From Moraxellaceae bacterium UBA2031 (GTDB taxonomy: Bacteria; Pseudomonadota; Gammaproteobacteria; Pseudomonadales; Moraxellaceae): 8,692 bases of DNA. The notes under the pieces are model-generated. The model was not told the origin of the DNA. It ran no database searches and saw only the letters and a list, made by a program, of their open reading frames with translations. Shown piece by piece: positions 1 through 6,585 of this stretch. Made by a program: the position numbers and the translations under genes. The DNA lies in contig DDBN01000148.1 of assembly GCA_002333145.1 (NCBI GenBank), positions 1 through 8,692 on the forward strand, written 5' to 3'. Every line of letters begins with the position of its first letter. Positions within the stretch are counted from its first letter, which is position 1.

Positions 1-1014
1 ATTGTCTCCGGTGGTGAGCTGGAGCGTGTGCTGGCTGCCGGTGGCGAACCGGGCAAAGTGGTGTTCTCCGGATTGGGCAAGCAAGAGGCCGAGATCGCTC
101 GGGCGTTGGAAGTGGGTATTGCCTGCTTCAATGTCGAGTCCGAGGCCGAGCTAGACCGGATTAATGCGGTGGCCGTGCGTCTGGGCAAGATGGCTCCGGT
201 GTCGCTACGGGTGAATCCGAACGTGGATGCCAAGACTCATCCTTATATTTCGACCGGTCTTAAAGAAAACAAGTTCGGCATTGATATTGAAGCGGCGGTG
301 GACGTTTACTTGCGTGCCAGCCGCTTGCCCGGTCTGCGTATTATCGGTATTGACTGCCATATTGGCTCACAGCTGACGTCGGTAACCCCGTTTGTAGATG
401 CCCTCCGGTTGGTACTGGGCATGGTGGATACGCTAGCAGCACGCGGCATCATCATTGAGCATCTGGATATCGGTGGTGGTTTGGGGGTGCGGTATCGGGA
501 TGAAACGCCGCCGGAGCCTCGTGACTATGCCGAAGCCCTGCTGCCACTCCTGACGGGCCGTCAAATCAAGGTTTATATGGAGCCGGGTCGTGCCATTGCG
601 GCTAATGCAGGCGTGTTGCTGACCACGGTAGAGTTCCTTAAGCCGACGGCGCATAAGAACTTTGCCATCATTGATGCGGCCATGAACGACTTGATTCGTC
701 CGGCCCTTTACGGTGCCTGGATGGATATCGTGCCGGTAGATCCCCGCTGCGATGACACGCCGACGCGAGACTATGATGTGGTCGGGCCGGTATGTGAAAC
801 GGGTGACTTCTTGGGTAAGGAGCGCCGCCTAAAGATTCAGCCAGGTGATGTGCTGGCGGTTAAGTCGGCCGGTGCCTACGGCTTTGTGATGAGCTCCAAC
901 TACAACACCCGTGGCCGTGCCGCCGAGGTGATGGTGGATGGTGGTAAGGCATTTGTAGTGCGTCGCCGCGAGACGGTGCAGGAGCTGTTTGCTGGCGAGT
1001 CCCTGCTGCCCTGA
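1..1014 (+). CDS. lysA: Diaminopimelate decarboxylase, 5'-truncated by the window edge
   Basis: LysA is a cytoplasmic PLP enzyme that decarboxylates meso-diaminopimelate to L-lysine, the last step of lysine synthesis. The reading frame is open from base 1 and shows 337 residues. The family is usually about 415-420 long, so roughly 80 N-terminal residues, including the PLP-binding lysine, lie upstream. A GTG at 28 is an internal Val codon, not the start. Visible fold-type III decarboxylase motifs are HIGSQ (bases 358-372), the glycine-rich PLP phosphate loop GGGLGVRY (472-495), EPGR (580-591), the catalytic-Cys motif CETGD (793-807) and AYGF (874-885). An intrinsic terminator follows 63 nt after the stop, and dapF, the preceding enzyme of the pathway, is next. 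The assignment is secure; regulation cannot be judged because the promoter is outside the window. Confidence 0.97.
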   Translation: MVSGGELERVLAAGGEPGKVVFSGLGKQEAEIARALEVGIACFNVESEAELDRINAVAVRLGKMAPVSLRVNPNVDAKTHPYISTGLKENKFGIDIEAAVDVYLRASRLPGLRIIGIDCHIGSQLTSVTPFVDALRLVLGMVDTLAARGIIIEHLDIGGGLGVRYRDETPPEPRDYAEALLPLLTGRQIKVYMEPGRAIAANAGVLLTTVEFLKPTAHKNFAIIDAAMNDLIRPALYGAWMDIVPVDPRCDDTPTRDYDVVGPVCETGDFLGKERRLKIQPGDVLAVKSAGAYGFVMSSNYNTRGRAAEVMVDGGKAFVVRRRETVQELFAGESLLP

Positions 1015-1076
1015 TGCGATGGCTCGGAAGGACAAGGTCATAGATGGTGGCCTCGCCCCCCTGAAACCGGCAGAAT

Positions 1077-1099
1077 AGCCCGCATGTGCGGGCTTTTTT
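1077..1099 (+). terminator. Intrinsic terminator after lysA
   Basis: A 7-bp GC-rich stem AGCCCGC / GCGGGCT (1077-1083 with 1088-1094) closes a 4-nt ATGT loop and runs straight into six Ts (1094-1099). This is the textbook rho-independent form. It lies 63 nt after the lysA stop and 50 nt before the dapF start, so it should separate lysA transcripts from the dapF operon at least in part. Confidence 0.9.
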
Positions 1100-1104
1100 G
1101 TGCG

Positions 1105-1118
1105 CGCCCCGCGGGGCG
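1105..1118. repeat. 14-bp GC palindrome in the dapF leader
   Basis: A perfect all-GC palindrome, CGCCCCGCGGGGCG, lies 31 nt before the dapF start and just after the lysA terminator. In RNA it could form a short stable hairpin in the dapF 5' leader. It has no T-run, so it is not a terminator. It could be an operator half or chance in GC-rich DNA; no function is claimed. Confidence 0.4.
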
Positions 1119-1138
1119 GCTGGGCCTGCTGATGATTT

Positions 1139-1143
1139 GGGAG
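1139..1143 (+). promoter_or_regulatory. Ribosome binding site fixing the dapF start
   Basis: GGGAG lies 6 nt before the ATG at 1150. This supports 1150 over the in-frame ATG at 1084, which sits inside the terminator stem-loop. Confidence 0.75.
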
Positions 1144-1149
1144 ACCGCA

Positions 1150-2076
1150 ATGCGTCTGGAATTCACCAAGATGCACGGCCTCGGCAACGATTTCATGGTG
1201 ATTGATCTGGTCAGCCAGCGTATGCGGCTATCACCAGAGCAGATCCGCCAACTCGCCGACCGTCATTTCGGCGTGGGTTTTGACCAGTTGCTCGTTGTTG
1301 AGCCACCGGAAACCCCCGATGTCGATTTCTGCTACCGTATTTTTAATGCGGATGGGTCTGAGGTGCAGCAGTGCGGTAATGGCGCACGTTGCTTTGCACG
1401 CTTTGTGCGTGAGCGCCGTCTCACCCGCAAGGATCATTTGCGCGTAGAAACAGCCAGTGGAATTATCGAGCTCAGCATTGATGCTTTGGATTGTGTCTCC
1501 GTCAATATGGGCGCACCACGCTTTGCACCGGCGGATATTCCCTTTGTGGCCGAAGCCGAAGCGCTGGTGTATTCAGTGCAGGTGAACGGCCAGGCTGTTG
1601 AGTTGTCCACGGTAAATATGGGCAATCCACATGCGGTGTTGCTGGTTGATAATGTAGAAACGGCAGATGTAGCAACACTGGGGCCTGCGCTGGAATCTCA
1701 TGCGCGGTTTCCGGAACGAGTGAACGTAGGCTTTTTGCAGGTGGTTGATCGTCATCATGCGCGTCTGCGTGTGTTTGAACGCGGTACCGGTGAAACGCTC
1801 GCGTGCGGAACTGGCGCGTGTGCCGCAGTGGTGGCGGGGATTCGGCGCGGGTTACTCGACAGCCCGGTAAAGGTGGCATTATCCGGCGGCGAGCTGAATA
1901 TTCATTGGGCAGGCGTGGGTGAGCCAGTCATCATGATTGGCCCGACAGCACGCGTGTATGATGGAGTGATTCGTCTGCCGGATGTGGCCATGCCTGAGCC
2001 ACAAGACTGTGGACAAGATCGGCCACGTGGCCCTCGGCCTGGCGGAAGCAGGAATAAGAAAAAGGACAAACGATGA
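1150..2076 (+). CDS. dapF: Diaminopimelate epimerase with extra basic C-terminal tail
   Basis: DapF is a PLP-independent cytoplasmic epimerase that converts LL- to meso-diaminopimelate, the substrate of LysA and a peptidoglycan building block. The product has 308 residues. Both catalytic cysteines are present: Cys75 in QCGNGARCF and Cys219 in ETLACGTGAC. GLGNDF (10-15) and GNPHAV (158-163) are further family signatures. The chosen ATG gives the usual N-terminus MRLEFTKMHGLGNDF and has a good ribosome binding site. Typical DapF proteins are about 275 long and end near the VYDGVIRL seen here at 269-276. The remaining 32 residues are a Pro/Arg/Gly then Lys-rich tail ending KKKDKR, probably disordered. 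The gene overlaps the next by 4 nt (ATGA), so the two are likely translationally coupled. Confidence 0.97.
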   Translation: MRLEFTKMHGLGNDFMVIDLVSQRMRLSPEQIRQLADRHFGVGFDQLLVVEPPETPDVDFCYRIFNADGSEVQQCGNGARCFARFVRERRLTRKDHLRVETASGIIELSIDALDCVSVNMGAPRFAPADIPFVAEAEALVYSVQVNGQAVELSTVNMGNPHAVLLVDNVETADVATLGPALESHARFPERVNVGFLQVVDRHHARLRVFERGTGETLACGTGACAAVVAGIRRGLLDSPVKVALSGGELNIHWAGVGEPVIMIGPTARVYDGVIRLPDVAMPEPQDCGQDRPRGPRPGGSRNKKKDKR

Positions 2077-2762
2077 GCAGTGAATTGCCGAGTGCAGAAC
2101 AGGTTGTCGCCTACCTCAAGGCGCACAAGAATTTTTTCGTTGATCATGAGGCGTTGCTGGCGGACATCAGTATTCCGCACGAGACTGGTAAGGCGGTGTC
2201 ATTAGTAGAGCGCCAAGTAGTCGTGTTGCGTGAGCGTAATGTTGAGTTGCGCGAGCGACTGACACATCTGTTGGATGTGGCGCGCGAGAATGATGTCCTG
2301 TTTGAAAAAATGCGCAGCCTCACTCTTGCGCTACTGGAAACAAAAACCGTAGCGCAGCTTGCCGTCGCGTTGGAGCGCGAATTGCGCCAGCGCTTCGGTT
2401 CCGAATATGTCAGCTTTCTGTTGTTTGACGTAAGCGGTGCAACGGGCGCGGCGCAATCCATCGCACTGACATCAGCACAGGAAAAAATTCCGGCGCTGGT
2501 GCGTGGTCGGCAGGTCATTACTGGTCAGTTGCGTAAGGACGAGCTGCAGTTCTTGTTTGGGCACGAGGGTGAGCAAGTAAGGTCTTGTGCGGTAGTGCCG
2601 GTGCAGCACGAGCGTCCGCTCGGCCTGCTGGCCATTGGTTCGTCCAATGCAGATCATTTCAGAAGCACAATGGACACGCTTTTTATCTCCTTTATCGGTG
2701 ACGTGCTGGCGCGTGTGCTGCTGCCTCTGCTGGGCGGCGATGCAGCACGCCAGACCGCCTGA
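2073..2762 (+). CDS. DUF484 family protein (YigA-like, GAF-like domain)
   Basis: The 229-residue product matches the DUF484 family, which sits between dapF and xerC in many gammaproteobacteria (YigA in E. coli, of similar length). The N-terminal part (about 1-40) has the family pattern VVAYLKAHKNFFVDHEALL. It is followed by a charged heptad-like helix, likely a coiled coil, at about 48-90 (LVERQVVVLRERNVELRERL). The rest (about 90-225) fits a small GAF-like fold with alternating strands. No catalytic motif, signal peptide or membrane segment is visible. Its biochemical role is not established; conserved linkage to xerC suggests, without proof, a link to cell-cycle or recombination functions. 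The start is the ATG in the ATGA overlap with dapF, and its AAGGA site (2062-2066) lies within dapF. Confidence 0.88.
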   Translation: MSSELPSAEQVVAYLKAHKNFFVDHEALLADISIPHETGKAVSLVERQVVVLRERNVELRERLTHLLDVARENDVLFEKMRSLTLALLETKTVAQLAVALERELRQRFGSEYVSFLLFDVSGATGAAQSIALTSAQEKIPALVRGRQVITGQLRKDELQFLFGHEGEQVRSCAVVPVQHERPLGLLAIGSSNADHFRSTMDTLFISFIGDVLARVLLPLLGGDAARQTA

Positions 2763-2771
2763 GTTATTGCC

Positions 2772-3710
2772 GTGAATACACTGGAGGCGCGCATCGGGGA
2801 CTACCTCGCGATGCTCTCCAGTCAGCGCGGTCTTTCTGATAATACGCTGAAGGCTTATCGCCGCGACTTGGATAAAGTAGTGGCTTTCCTGCACGCAGCG
2901 GGTCTGCGCGAATGGCGTAGTCTTGATGTGTATCTACTTGAAGAGTTTATTGCTCGTGTCAGCGAGGATGGACTCGATATCCGTAGCCAGCAGCGCATCA
3001 TGTCCAGCTTGCGCGGCTTTTATGACTGGCTAGCGACACAAGGTGAAGCAGCGTTTAATCCTGCCCGAGGTATTCGGCTGAAAGTGCGCCGGCGAGACTT
3101 ACCGCGGGTATTGGATGTCGATTTGATTCAGCAGTTGCTGGATGCACCTGCGCCAGAGGATGAGCCAGAAAAATCCCTGTGGATTCGCGATCATGCCGTG
3201 ATGGAGCTGTTTTATTCATCAGGCCTTCGTCTTTCCGAGTTGGCCAATTCGACACTGGCGCAACTGGATTGTAGTGCCGGCCATATCACGGTAACAGGCA
3301 AGGGCAATAAGACGCGACGGGTGCCTGTTGGTCGAAAGGCACTCAAGGCGCTTGAGTTATGGCTGCCTCTAAGAGAGCAGTGGTGCAATGAAAAAAGTAA
3401 TGACCTTATTTTTATTACGCCAAAAGGATCGCGTTTCACAGAGCGCGCCATTCAATTACGGTTGGCGTTTCAGGGACGGCGTGCGGGCCTTCCGCAACAT
3501 GTGCATCCCCATATGCTACGGCACTCATTTGCCTCACACCTGCTTGAGTCGTCGCAAGATTTACGTGCCGTACAGGAGTTGCTGGGCCATGCCGACATAA
3601 GCACCACACAGATTTACACGCATCTGGATTTTCAGCATCTCGCCTCGGTTTATGACAAGGCGCATCCACGCTCCCGCAAGCTATCTGACAAAGCATCTGA
3701 CAAAAAATGA
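2772..3710 (+). CDS. xerC: Tyrosine recombinase XerC
   Basis: XerC acts with XerD at dif sites to resolve chromosome dimers at division. The 312-residue protein has an N-terminal core-binding SAM-like domain (about 5-95, including LSDNTLKAYRRDL at 21-33) and a C-terminal catalytic domain. All expected catalytic residues are visible: Arg153 (SSGLRLSEL), Lys177 (TGKGNK), His247 and Arg250 (HPHMLRHSFA), His273 (LLGHADISTTQIYTH) and nucleophile Tyr282. The GTG start at 2772, 9 nt after the DUF484 stop, gives the normal N-terminus; its ribosome binding site is weak (GAG at 2761-2763), suggesting coupling to the upstream gene. The operon position and lack of nearby mobile genes indicate the housekeeping XerC rather than a phage or integron integrase. 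The C-terminus ends in a small internal duplication, SDKASDK. Confidence 0.95.
   Translation: MNTLEARIGDYLAMLSSQRGLSDNTLKAYRRDLDKVVAFLHAAGLREWRSLDVYLLEEFIARVSEDGLDIRSQQRIMSSLRGFYDWLATQGEAAFNPARGIRLKVRRRDLPRVLDVDLIQQLLDAPAPEDEPEKSLWIRDHAVMELFYSSGLRLSELANSTLAQLDCSAGHITVTGKGNKTRRVPVGRKALKALELWLPLREQWCNEKSNDLIFITPKGSRFTERAIQLRLAFQGRRAGLPQHVHPHMLRHSFASHLLESSQDLRAVQELLGHADISTTQIYTHLDFQHLASVYDKAHPRSRKLSDKASDKK
3683..3704 (+). repeat. Tandem 10-bp direct repeat at the xerC 3' end
   Basis: ATCTGACAAA occurs at 3683-3692 and again at 3695-3704, 12 nt apart and in frame. It encodes SDKA-SDKK, the last residues of XerC, and abuts the ATG of the HAD gene at 3707. It looks like a recent microduplication. 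Confidence 0.85.
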
Positions 3711-4411
3711 GTATTCGTCTTATTACGTTCGATCTGGATAACACGCTCTGGGACATTGAGCCAATTGTGGCGAGAGCAGAAAAGTCCATGCGTGACTGGA
3801 TTCGGCAGCAGCACCCGGATTTTGTGCGGCGGTTTGATCTGCGTGAATTCTCGCGATTACGTCATGATGTGGTAAGTCAACGGAAAGACATTGCTCACGA
3901 CTTGTCGGCGCTGCGTATTGAAGTGCTGCGCCGTGCATTTATCGAGGGAGGGTATTCGGCAGTTGATGCAGTGCATGCGGCGCAAGGCGCATTTGATGTG
4001 TATTACGAAGGCCGAAACACAGTAGAGTTTTTTCCTGGAGCGTTGCAAGCACTCACGGCCTTGCATAAAGAATTTTCATTGTACGCAGTGACCAATGGCA
4101 ATGCGGATATTCAGCGGGCTGGGTTGGGGCATTTATTCAGCGGACATTTTTCTGCGGCCAGTGTTGGTGTGCCAAAGCCTGATCCACGTATTTATCAGGC
4201 AGCGATTACGGCTTCTGGCTTGCTGCCGGAACAAATACTGCATGTAGGTGACGATCCTGAGCAAGATATTGCGGGCGCAGCCGCAGTAGGGATGCGCACC
4301 CTGTGGGTTAATTTTAGTGATCAGATCTGGCCAGATATGCCGCCGGCCGATGCCGAGTTCACCTCGTTTGATGAGCTGGTGTCGCAAGTACACCAGTTGA
4401 GCAAGCGCTAA
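3707..4411 (+). CDS. yigB: HAD-superfamily phosphatase, YigB type
   Basis: The 234-residue product is a haloacid-dehalogenase-family hydrolase, close in length to E. coli YigB (238), which lies in the same place after xerC. All four HAD motifs are visible: motif I DLDNTLWD with nucleophile Asp9 and acid Asp11, motif II Thr129 (VTNGN), motif III Lys157 (VPKPDPRIY) and motif IV Asp182/Asp183 with Asp187 (HVGDDPEQD). The alpha-helical cap lies between motifs I and II (about 17-105). YigB of E. coli dephosphorylates FMN and a riboflavin-pathway intermediate; the substrate here is inferred from orthology and position. The start ATG overlaps the xerC stop by 4 nt and has no clear ribosome binding site of its own, so translation is probably coupled. 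Confidence 0.9.
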   Translation: MSIRLITFDLDNTLWDIEPIVARAEKSMRDWIRQQHPDFVRRFDLREFSRLRHDVVSQRKDIAHDLSALRIEVLRRAFIEGGYSAVDAVHAAQGAFDVYYEGRNTVEFFPGALQALTALHKEFSLYAVTNGNADIQRAGLGHLFSGHFSAASVGVPKPDPRIYQAAITASGLLPEQILHVGDDPEQDIAGAAAVGMRTLWVNFSDQIWPDMPPADAEFTSFDELVSQVHQLSKR

Positions 4412-4490
4412 CCCCGCGCTACAAGGTCAAGCACGCTGTCTTTTTCGGGCATGGCAATTTTTAGGAGGCTCCCGTACGCTCGGATTAAGT

Positions 4491-4521
4491 TGCGGCTATA
4501 AGGCCGCACTGTCCGTTTTTT
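4491..4521 (+). terminator. Possible weak terminator or leader hairpin before the SDR gene
   Basis: A 6-bp stem TGCGGC / GCCGCA (4491-4496 with 4503-4508) closes a TATAAG loop. Six Ts follow at 4516-4521, but 7 nt separate them from the stem, so it is a poor match to a standard intrinsic terminator. It may attenuate readthrough from the xerC/HAD operon. The loop TATAAG also resembles a -10 box, but no convincing -35 lies 16-18 nt upstream. The remaining leader (4412-4490) holds no gene. Confidence 0.35.
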
Positions 4522-4526
4522 GTCAT

Positions 4527-4530
4527 GGAG
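4527..4530 (+). promoter_or_regulatory. Ribosome binding site fixing the SDR start
   Basis: GGAG lies 6 nt before the ATG at 4537. This favours 4537 over the in-frame ATG at 4525, which overlaps the site itself and has no Shine-Dalgarno sequence upstream at proper spacing. Confidence 0.7.
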
Positions 4531-4536
4531 TCCCAT

Positions 4537-5310
4537 ATGCCCGTTCCTTCTTTTCGTCTTGATGGGCGTCGTGCTCTTATCACGGGAGCTTCCAGTGGCT
4601 TGGGTCAGCACTTTGCTGAGACGCTTGCTCAGGCAGGTGCTGAGGTGGTGCTAGCGGCTCGGCGCACCGATCGTATTAAGGCTGAAGCAGATCGCCTTCG
4701 TGCTGCAGGTTGCAAAGCGCATTGCGTTGTTATGGACGTGATAAGCGCGGCTTCTGTGCAAGCCGCATTGGCCGAGGCCGAGGCATTAACGGGCGGGGTT
4801 ATTGATATTTTGGTCAATAATGCGGGTGTCTCTGGTAATAGTTTTTTCCTTAATCTCGAAGAAGAAGAATGGGATTTTGTGGTCGATACGAATCTTAAGG
4901 GGCCGTATCTTGTCGCACGTGAAATGGCGAAGCGACTGGTTGCAGCAAAGCAGCCAGGTAGCATCATCAATATTGCCTCCATTCTTGGCTTTCGGGTGGC
5001 GGCGGTATTGGCGCCGTATTGTGCGTCTAAAGCAGGTGTCATCCATCTCACCAAGGCCATGGCGCTGGAATTAGCCCGCTACGGTATTCGCGTTAATGCG
5101 ATTGCACCGGGGTATATCGAAACTGAAATTAATGCAGGCTATTTTGATACCGAACCTGGCCAGAAAATGGTTGCCCGCATTCCCATGCGCCGATTAGGTG
5201 AAAGGAGCGATCTTGATGGCCCATTGTTGCTGCTGGCCTCTGATGCTGGTCGTTATATGACGGGTTCAGTCGTTGAGGTTGATGGCGGACACCTCTGCTC
5301 AACGCTTTAA
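4537..5310 (+). CDS. Short-chain dehydrogenase/reductase (LvaD-like candidate)
   Basis: This is a classical SDR of 257 residues with one Rossmann domain. It has the cofactor loop TGASSGLG (16-23), NNAG (94-97), and the full catalytic tetrad Asn119, Ser148, Tyr161 and Lys165 (YCASK). PGYIETEI (191-198) and the C-terminal VDGG (248-251) are also typical. Arg42-Arg43 at the end of the second strand suggest an NADP(H) preference. It is the first gene of a four-gene set with an ACAD, an APH-fold kinase and a DUF6285 protein. In the P. putida levulinate pathway the equivalent SDR, LvaD, reduces a 4-oxoacyl-CoA to the 4-hydroxyacyl-CoA that the kinase uses. That role is inferred from context. Alternatively it oxidises a 3-hydroxyacyl-CoA or is a general alcohol dehydrogenase. 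Family is certain, substrate is not. Confidence 0.92.
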   Translation: MPVPSFRLDGRRALITGASSGLGQHFAETLAQAGAEVVLAARRTDRIKAEADRLRAAGCKAHCVVMDVISAASVQAALAEAEALTGGVIDILVNNAGVSGNSFFLNLEEEEWDFVVDTNLKGPYLVAREMAKRLVAAKQPGSIINIASILGFRVAAVLAPYCASKAGVIHLTKAMALELARYGIRVNAIAPGYIETEINAGYFDTEPGQKMVARIPMRRLGERSDLDGPLLLLASDAGRYMTGSVVEVDGGHLCSTL

Positions 5311-5325
5311 CGCTTTTTGCGAATT

Positions 5326-5343
5326 TCCGGTGATTCAACCGGA
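5326..5343 (+). promoter_or_regulatory. Intercistronic hairpin between the SDR and ACAD genes
   Basis: TCCGGT (5326-5331) and ACCGGA (5338-5343) form a perfect 6-bp stem with loop GATTCA. Flanking AATT and TTGGAATT allow partial extension with a mismatch. No T-run follows, so termination is unlikely. It lies in the only sizeable gap (57 nt) of the cluster and ends 14 nt before the ACAD ribosome binding site. It could affect mRNA processing or be an operator; no function is shown. Confidence 0.5.
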
Positions 5344-5357
5344 TTGGAATTACTGCT

Positions 5358-5361
5358 GGAG
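5358..5361 (+). promoter_or_regulatory. Ribosome binding site fixing the ACAD start
   Basis: GGAG lies 6 nt before the ATG at 5368. It supports that ATG over the in-frame TTG at 5317, which would add 17 residues unlike the family. Confidence 0.7.
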
Positions 5362-5367
5362 AAGTTA

Positions 5368-6567
5368 ATGGATTTTACGCTGTCACCAGAAATTGAAGAT
5401 TATCGACTGCGTGTGCGCGCTTTTATCGAAACGCATGTGCGGCCACTAGAGTCGCAACCGGCTGTGTTTGATGAGCACGAAAATATTCGTGAGGACATAG
5501 TGGCACAGGTGCGCGCTCAGGCCAGAGCAGAAGGGCTATGGGCTTTCCAGATGCCGAAGTCACGCGGCGGCCAGGGTATTGGTGTGGTTGGCATGGCCGC
5601 CTGTTATGAAGAAGCCGCACGTTCGCCCTTTGGTCCAGTGATGTTCAATGCGGCCCCGCCAGATGACGGCAACATGATCGTGCTGGAGAAAATTCTAAAA
5701 ACGGAGGCGCTCAAAGAGCGCTGGTTGCAGCCTATTATCGATGGCAAGGTGCGTTCAGCATTTGCCATGACGGAGCCAAAGGGGTGTGGCTCTGATCCTT
5801 CACTCACGTATACAAAAGCTGAGAAAAAAGGGAATAAGTGGATTATCACAGGCCGCAAGTGGTTTATTACCGGAGCCGATGGGGCGCAGCATTTTATATT
5901 GATTGCACGCACCTCGGATGATGCGCGCAAAGGCCTCACAGCTTTCTTGTTTGATGCCAGTCAGCCGGGCTGGCGCATTGAGCGCCGTATTCCCATCATG
6001 GGGCCAGAAGAGCACGGTGGCCACTGCGAGATTGTGTTTGAAGGCCTAGAGATTCCAGACGAGCATCGCCTTTTAGAAGTGGGTGATGGCCTTAAAGTAA
6101 CTCAGATTCGTCTCGGCACCGCTCGTCTTACGCATTGCATGCGCTGGCTTGGGCTTTCAAAACGCTGTCTTGAGGAGGCGGGCAGCTATGTTACGCAACG
6201 CATGAGTTTTGGCGAGACGTTGGCGCAGCATGAGGGCGTGCAATGGATGCTGGGTGATGCAGCCAAGGATATTCATATTGGCCGCCTGCTCACCATGAAT
6301 GCTGCATGGAAATTAGATCAAGGCGACTTTGCACGCACGGATATTTCCATTGCCAAAATTCATGTTGCAGATACGTTGCACAAGTCGGCAGATACAGCCA
6401 TTCAGTTGTTGGGTGCGCAAGGCTACTCAAAAGACACCATTGTTGAGTGGATCTACCGCTATGCGCGGCAGGCACGATTGGTTGATGGTGCCAGTGAAAT
6501 TCACAAAATGGTGCTCTCTCGCGCTTATTTGGATGAGGGTCAAGATTTTTTTCGTTGGGGCCTTTGA
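5368..6567 (+). CDS. Acyl-CoA dehydrogenase-like flavoprotein, ACAD10/11- and LvaC-like
   Basis: The 399-residue protein has the ACAD fold: a helical N-terminal domain (about 1-125), the FAD-binding beta-domain with AMTEP (133-137), KWFITGA (164-170) and GHCEIVFEGLEIP (218-230), and the C-terminal helical domain with RMSFGETLAQHEGVQWMLGD (278-297) and LLGAQGYS (347-354). In place of the classical catalytic segment YEGT it reads VDGASEIH (372-379), so Asp373 aligns with the usual catalytic Glu. The DGxxE(I/V)H form is typical, from memory, of the ACAD10/ACAD11-type clade, whose bacterial member LvaC removes phosphate from 4-phosphoacyl-CoA instead of simply dehydrogenating. The kinase and DUF6285 genes follow 18 nt downstream, as expected for that chemistry. 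Alternative: an ordinary dehydrogenase for a branched or unusual acyl-CoA. Confidence 0.9.
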   Translation: MDFTLSPEIEDYRLRVRAFIETHVRPLESQPAVFDEHENIREDIVAQVRAQARAEGLWAFQMPKSRGGQGIGVVGMAACYEEAARSPFGPVMFNAAPPDDGNMIVLEKILKTEALKERWLQPIIDGKVRSAFAMTEPKGCGSDPSLTYTKAEKKGNKWIITGRKWFITGADGAQHFILIARTSDDARKGLTAFLFDASQPGWRIERRIPIMGPEEHGGHCEIVFEGLEIPDEHRLLEVGDGLKVTQIRLGTARLTHCMRWLGLSKRCLEEAGSYVTQRMSFGETLAQHEGVQWMLGDAAKDIHIGRLLTMNAAWKLDQGDFARTDISIAKIHVADTLHKSADTAIQLLGAQGYSKDTIVEWIYRYARQARLVDGASEIHKMVLSRAYLDEGQDFFRWGL

Positions 6568-6585
6568 GTGTGAGATGGTGCGAGC

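Noticed and set aside
1084..1149. In-frame upstream ATG extending DapF by 22 residues
   Set aside because: The ATG sits in the loop of the lysA terminator, has no ribosome binding site, and the added residues do not resemble DapF; the ATG at 1150 does.
829..1176. Antisense open frames across lysA/dapF and the other genes
   Set aside because: They lie opposite strongly supported genes, have low-complexity composition typical of reverse-frame shadows, and show no recognisable domains or ribosome binding sites.
2772..3710. Phage, transposon or integron integrase
   Set aside because: The recombinase lies in the conserved dapF-DUF484-xerC-HAD order with XerC length and motifs; no attachment sites, gene cassettes or phage genes are nearby.
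4497..4502. TATAAG as the -10 box of a promoter for the SDR gene
   Set aside because: No acceptable -35 element lies 16-18 nt upstream and the hexamer is the loop of a hairpin; too weak to list as a promoter.
5317..5367. TTG start extending the ACAD by 17 residues
   Set aside because: It covers the intercistronic hairpin and lacks family-like sequence; ATG 5368 has a good ribosome binding site and gives the usual ACAD N-terminus.
3707..6567. HAD gene as part of the catabolic module, mirroring the HAD-kinase-ACAD layout of ACAD10
   Set aside because: The parallel is tempting, but the HAD gene overlaps xerC and matches YigB, whose position after xerC is conserved without any ACAD; a 125-nt leader separates it from the cluster.
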